Part shown: positions 7,666 through 9,300 of the stretch, one piece after another
How positions within the stretch are numbered: the first letter of the stretch is position 1
Layout: every line of letters begins with the position of its first letter
Assembly: GCA_903895475.1 (NCBI GenBank)
Contig: CAITUF010000144.1
Location: 1 to 9,300, forward strand
Length of the DNA: 9,300 nucleotides
Direction of reading: 5' to 3'
Source: an uncultured Opitutia bacterium
GTDB lineage: Bacteria; Verrucomicrobiota; Verrucomicrobiia; Opitutales; UBA953
The notes under the pieces: model-generated
The model's database searches: none
Seen by the model: the letters and a program-made list of their open reading frames with translations, nothing else
Told to the model about the DNA's origin: nothing
Program-made: the position numbers and the translations under genes

Positions 7666-7702
7666 AAAGAGAAAGGGGCGTCTTCCTCGCGGAAGACGCC
7701 CC
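7666..7702 (-). terminator. Strong intrinsic terminator after the porin gene
   Basis: On the minus strand a perfect 12-base-pair stem (GGGGCGTCTTCC paired with GGAAGACGCCCC, 7691-7702 with 7675-7686) closes on a GCGA loop, which is a stable GNRA tetraloop. It is followed by the pyrimidine run TTTCTCTTT (7666-7674). It starts 32 bases after the barrel-protein stop and ends about 45 bases before lipA. On the plus strand no T-run follows the stem, so it works in one direction only. This separates the porin transcript from the lipA-helicase transcript. Confidence 0.93.
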
Positions 7703-7734
7703 TGGGCTATGCTATATCCTAAGAGTTAACCCTA

Positions 7735-8415
7735 TTAGAAGGTCTTCTTCAGCGTGACGGCCGTGATGCCATCGTAGGTGCCAGCGTAAGAGCCGCTACC
7801 GTTGGAGAAGGCCAGGGTGCCCGTGAAGCCGGCGACTGGGTAGGACAGCGCGATGGAGTAGTCCTTGTCGGTCGAGGCAGCGTTCTTGCCGTCGGTGATG
7901 CCGTAGTGGAGGGCGAGGGAGAGACCCTTTACCGCAGCGACGTCGTAGGCGTAGTTCAGCTCGTAGTACTTGGTGCCGGAACCAACGATACCGAAGTAGT
8001 CGGTCGTGGCGTAGGAGATCTTCGCGGTGAGGCCGTAGGCCGATGCCGAGACGTTCAGTTCGCTGGTGTTGAGCGAGGAGTTACCTTCGTAGATGTAGCC
8101 GATGTAGCCGACGGAGGCAGCGATGTCCTTCGTGAGGCTAAAGCCGTAGGCCGCATACGCATCGACTTCGAGGGTCGCGGTGCCGTAGCTAACGTTCGAA
8201 GCCCAAACACCAGCCGAGAGGCCAGAGGTGTGTGCAACGTCGAAGCCGCCCTGAACAGCAGTCTTGCCGCCGTTCTGCGTGATGCCGCGGAAGACGTAGT
8301 CGGAGGTGAACGCCAAGTTACCCGACGTGGTAAGCGCCGGGGCCGGAGCTGCTGACTGGGCCATGGCCGAGGCAGCGGTGAGGGTGAGGAGTGACAGGAG
8401 GGAGGTGTGTTTCAT
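7735..8415 (-). CDS. Outer-membrane beta-barrel protein, TorF-like putative porin
   Basis: The predicted protein has 226 aa. Residues 1-19 form a clear Sec signal peptide: a basic start (MKH), a Leu/Ala core and the cleavage site AMA before Gln20. The mature part is rich in Tyr, Ser, Gly and Ala in alternating polar/apolar runs typical of barrel strands, and it ends LKKTF, the terminal Phe expected by the outer-membrane assembly machinery. The early segment SDYVFRGIT followed by AVQGGFDVAHTSG and GVWASNVSYG is characteristic of the family named TorF-like putative porin (TIGR02001). The substrate is unknown and pore activity is unproven. I chose the ATG at 8415, which directly begins the signal peptide; an in-frame TTG at 8436 would add seven unlikely residues. 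It is a single-gene unit with a promoter about 95 bases upstream and a strong terminator after it. Confidence 0.88.
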   Translation of the reverse strand: MKHTSLLSLLTLTAASAMAQSAAPAPALTTSGNLAFTSDYVFRGITQNGGKTAVQGGFDVAHTSGLSAGVWASNVSYGTATLEVDAYAAYGFSLTKDIAASVGYIGYIYEGNSSLNTSELNVSASAYGLTAKISYATTDYFGIVGSGTKYYELNYAYDVAAVKGLSLALHYGITDGKNAASTDKDYSIALSYPVAGFTGTLAFSNGSGSYAGTYDGITAVTLKKTF

Positions 8416-8417
8416 AG

Positions 8418-8428
8418 CACCTGCCCTT
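8418..8428 (-). promoter_or_regulatory. Possible ribosome binding site of the porin gene
   Basis: AAGGGCAGGTG precedes the ATG at 8415. AGGG lies 8 bases before it and AGG lies 4 bases before it, so either could pair with the 16S tail. It is the most purine-rich leader among the starts in this window and supports the ATG at 8415 over the upstream TTG. Confidence 0.4.
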
Positions 8429-8516
8429 ATGCTCAACCTATGCCAAAGTTCGGGCGGCCGCCGTGATCTAGAATAATCAGACGCTTTTTTGACACAAAGC
8501 CGTTGGGGCCTGCTAA

Positions 8517-8547
8517 ATTATAGGCAGGGTTGCCAAAAGTTAGCCAA
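8517..8547 (-). promoter_or_regulatory. Porin promoter with response-regulator-like direct repeats
   Basis: A perfect -10 box TATAAT (8517-8522, minus strand) lies about 100 bases before the porin ATG. The expected start near 8509 would give a leader of about 95 bases. No good -35 box stands at 16-18 bases; the nearest, TTGGCT, is 19 bases away. In that place are two direct repeats, TTGGCTA (8541-8547) and TTGGCAA (8530-8536), with starts exactly 11 bases apart, the second 7 bases before the -10. That spacing is typical of OmpR/PhoB-family activator sites. The -10 match is seen; activator binding is inferred. Confidence 0.55.
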
Positions 8548-9300
8548 TTAATGCTGCTGCACGGCCTTTTCGTAACACGCCACGTGGGCTTGGGCGGATT
8601 TCCGCCAGCTAAACTCTTCTCGCATCGCCTGTTTTTGGGCGGAGATAAAGTCTTCGGGGCGAGCGTAGAGCGCTAAGGCCTGCTCGATGGCCCATTCGAC
8701 GGCCCCCACGTCGGCGTGCTGGAAGACGATGCCGGTGCCTTGCTGGGTGGTGGCATTCCAGTGACGGACGGTGTCGGCGAGTCCGCCGGTGGCACGGACG
8801 ATGGGCAGCGTGCCGTAAGCCATCGAATACATCTGGTTAAGTCCGCAAGGTTCGAACCGGCTTGGCATCAGGAAGAAGTCGCAACCGGCTTCAATGCGGT
8901 GCGAGAGCGCCTGGTCATACCCGATACGAATACCGACGCGTCCGGGGAAGTTATCGGCGAGGCGCCGGAATTCTTGTTCGAGCCAACTGTCGCCGCTGCC
9001 GAGTAATACGAACTGCAACCGACCCGCGCGCAGGAACTTGGGTAGAGCCTGCACCGCGAGGTCGAGACCCTTTTGGTCCCAGAGGCGGGAGATCACTCCG
9101 ACGAGCGGGGTTTGGGAGTCGTCCGTCAGCTTGAACTGTTTCTGGAGGTCGAGTTTGCAGGCGCGTTTACCAGCGAGGTCCTGCGCACTGAAGTTTTTCG
9201 CCAAGTGCTTATCCTTCTGCGCATCCCATTCGTCGAGGTCGACGCCGTTCAGGATGCCGTCGAGGTGGCCTTGCCGACGTAGGACGACGTCTTGCAGGCC
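8548..9300 (-). CDS. glgA: Glycogen synthase, C-terminal part (5' end outside window)
   Basis: GlgA adds glucose from ADP-glucose to growing alpha-1,4-glucan in the cytoplasm (GT5 family, GT-B fold). The window holds the last 250 residues; the frame is open to position 9300 and the N-terminal domain lies outside. A Met at 9204 is internal and is not the start. Visible family signatures are GILNGVDLDEW (15-25 of the fragment), the nucleotide-sugar-binding VISRLWDQKGLDL with its conserved Lys, and PSRFEPCGLNQMYSMAYG, which contains the catalytic-site Glu, followed by ATGGLADTV. These belong to the C-terminal Rossmann domain and leave little doubt. The gene ends with TAA directly next to the porin promoter repeats, and no hairpin with a T-run follows, so some read-through into the porin gene is possible. 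The next gene is unrelated in function. Confidence 0.95.
   Translation of the reverse strand, partial: GLQDVVLRRQGHLDGILNGVDLDEWDAQKDKHLAKNFSAQDLAGKRACKLDLQKQFKLTDDSQTPLVGVISRLWDQKGLDLAVQALPKFLRAGRLQFVLLGSGDSWLEQEFRRLADNFPGRVGIRIGYDQALSHRIEAGCDFFLMPSRFEPCGLNQMYSMAYGTLPIVRATGGLADTVRHWNATTQQGTGIVFQHADVGAVEWAIEQALALYARPEDFISAQKQAMREEFSWRKSAQAHVACYEKAVQQH

Noticed and set aside
8453..8472. NotI (GCGGCCGC) and XbaI (TCTAGA) sites close together, as in a cloning polylinker
   Set aside because: Only two sites, in a natural leader flanked by intact native genes, with no vector sequence around them. Chance occurrence in GC-rich DNA.
8523..8535. Sigma-54 promoter (TGGCA...TGCC)
   Set aside because: The GG-to-GC distance is 9 bases where 12 is required.
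8525..8536. GGCA-ACCC-TGCC hairpin after glgA as a terminator
   Set aside because: A 4-base-pair stem without a T-run is too weak, and it overlaps the porin promoter elements.
8548..9204. Short 218-residue glycosyltransferase starting at the Met at 9204
   Set aside because: The frame continues open to 9300 and encodes GILNGVDLDEW, a conserved part of glycogen synthase, so this Met is internal to a gene cut by the window edge.

Overview
The window is about 9.3 kb of GC-rich bacterial chromosome in which every supported gene lies on the minus strand, so transcription runs from the right end towards position 1. The content is housekeeping: amino-acid biosynthesis, phospholipid synthesis, lipoate synthesis, DNA repair, glycogen synthesis and one outer-membrane barrel. 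The barrel protein ends in Phe and has a cleavable signal peptide, so the cell is Gram-negative. Gene set, base composition and the shortage of Shine-Dalgarno motifs would suit Verrucomicrobiota (Opitutae-like). That placement is inference from protein character, not a proven assignment. No tRNA, rRNA, CRISPR, insertion sequence, phage or plasmid gene was found.

Layout in transcription order. (1) 9300-8548 is the C-terminal half of glycogen synthase (glgA), cut by the window edge. (2) 8547-8416 is a regulatory gap with a perfect TATAAT box preceded by two 7-base direct repeats, 11 bases apart, resembling a response-regulator site. (3) 8415-7735 encodes a secreted barrel of the TorF-like putative porin family, followed by a very strong intrinsic terminator at 7666-7702. 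(4) 7621-4679 holds lipA and, 3 bases on, a UvrD/PcrA/Rep-type helicase with a GTG start. (5) 4678-4582 is a short gap with a possible promoter. (6) 4581-1 holds serA, plsY, hom and lysC, separated by only 3, 5 and 4 bases. lysC runs off the left edge.

How the genes work together: lysC and hom catalyse two of the steps from aspartate to homoserine, which leads to threonine and methionine, while lysC also feeds lysine. serA opens serine synthesis from 3-phosphoglycerate. All three carry or enter ACT-type regulatory domains, so the cluster probably combines co-transcription with feedback control. plsY, which makes lysophosphatidate, is inserted between them without an obvious pathway link. The four appear to form one operon with almost no ribosome-binding sites, suggesting translational coupling or SD-independent initiation.

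I do not see a novel defence, mobile or biosynthetic system here. The points worth a second look are the porin promoter architecture, the serA-plsY-hom-lysC grouping, the lack of SD motifs, and a few unusual residues in SerA and PlsY.
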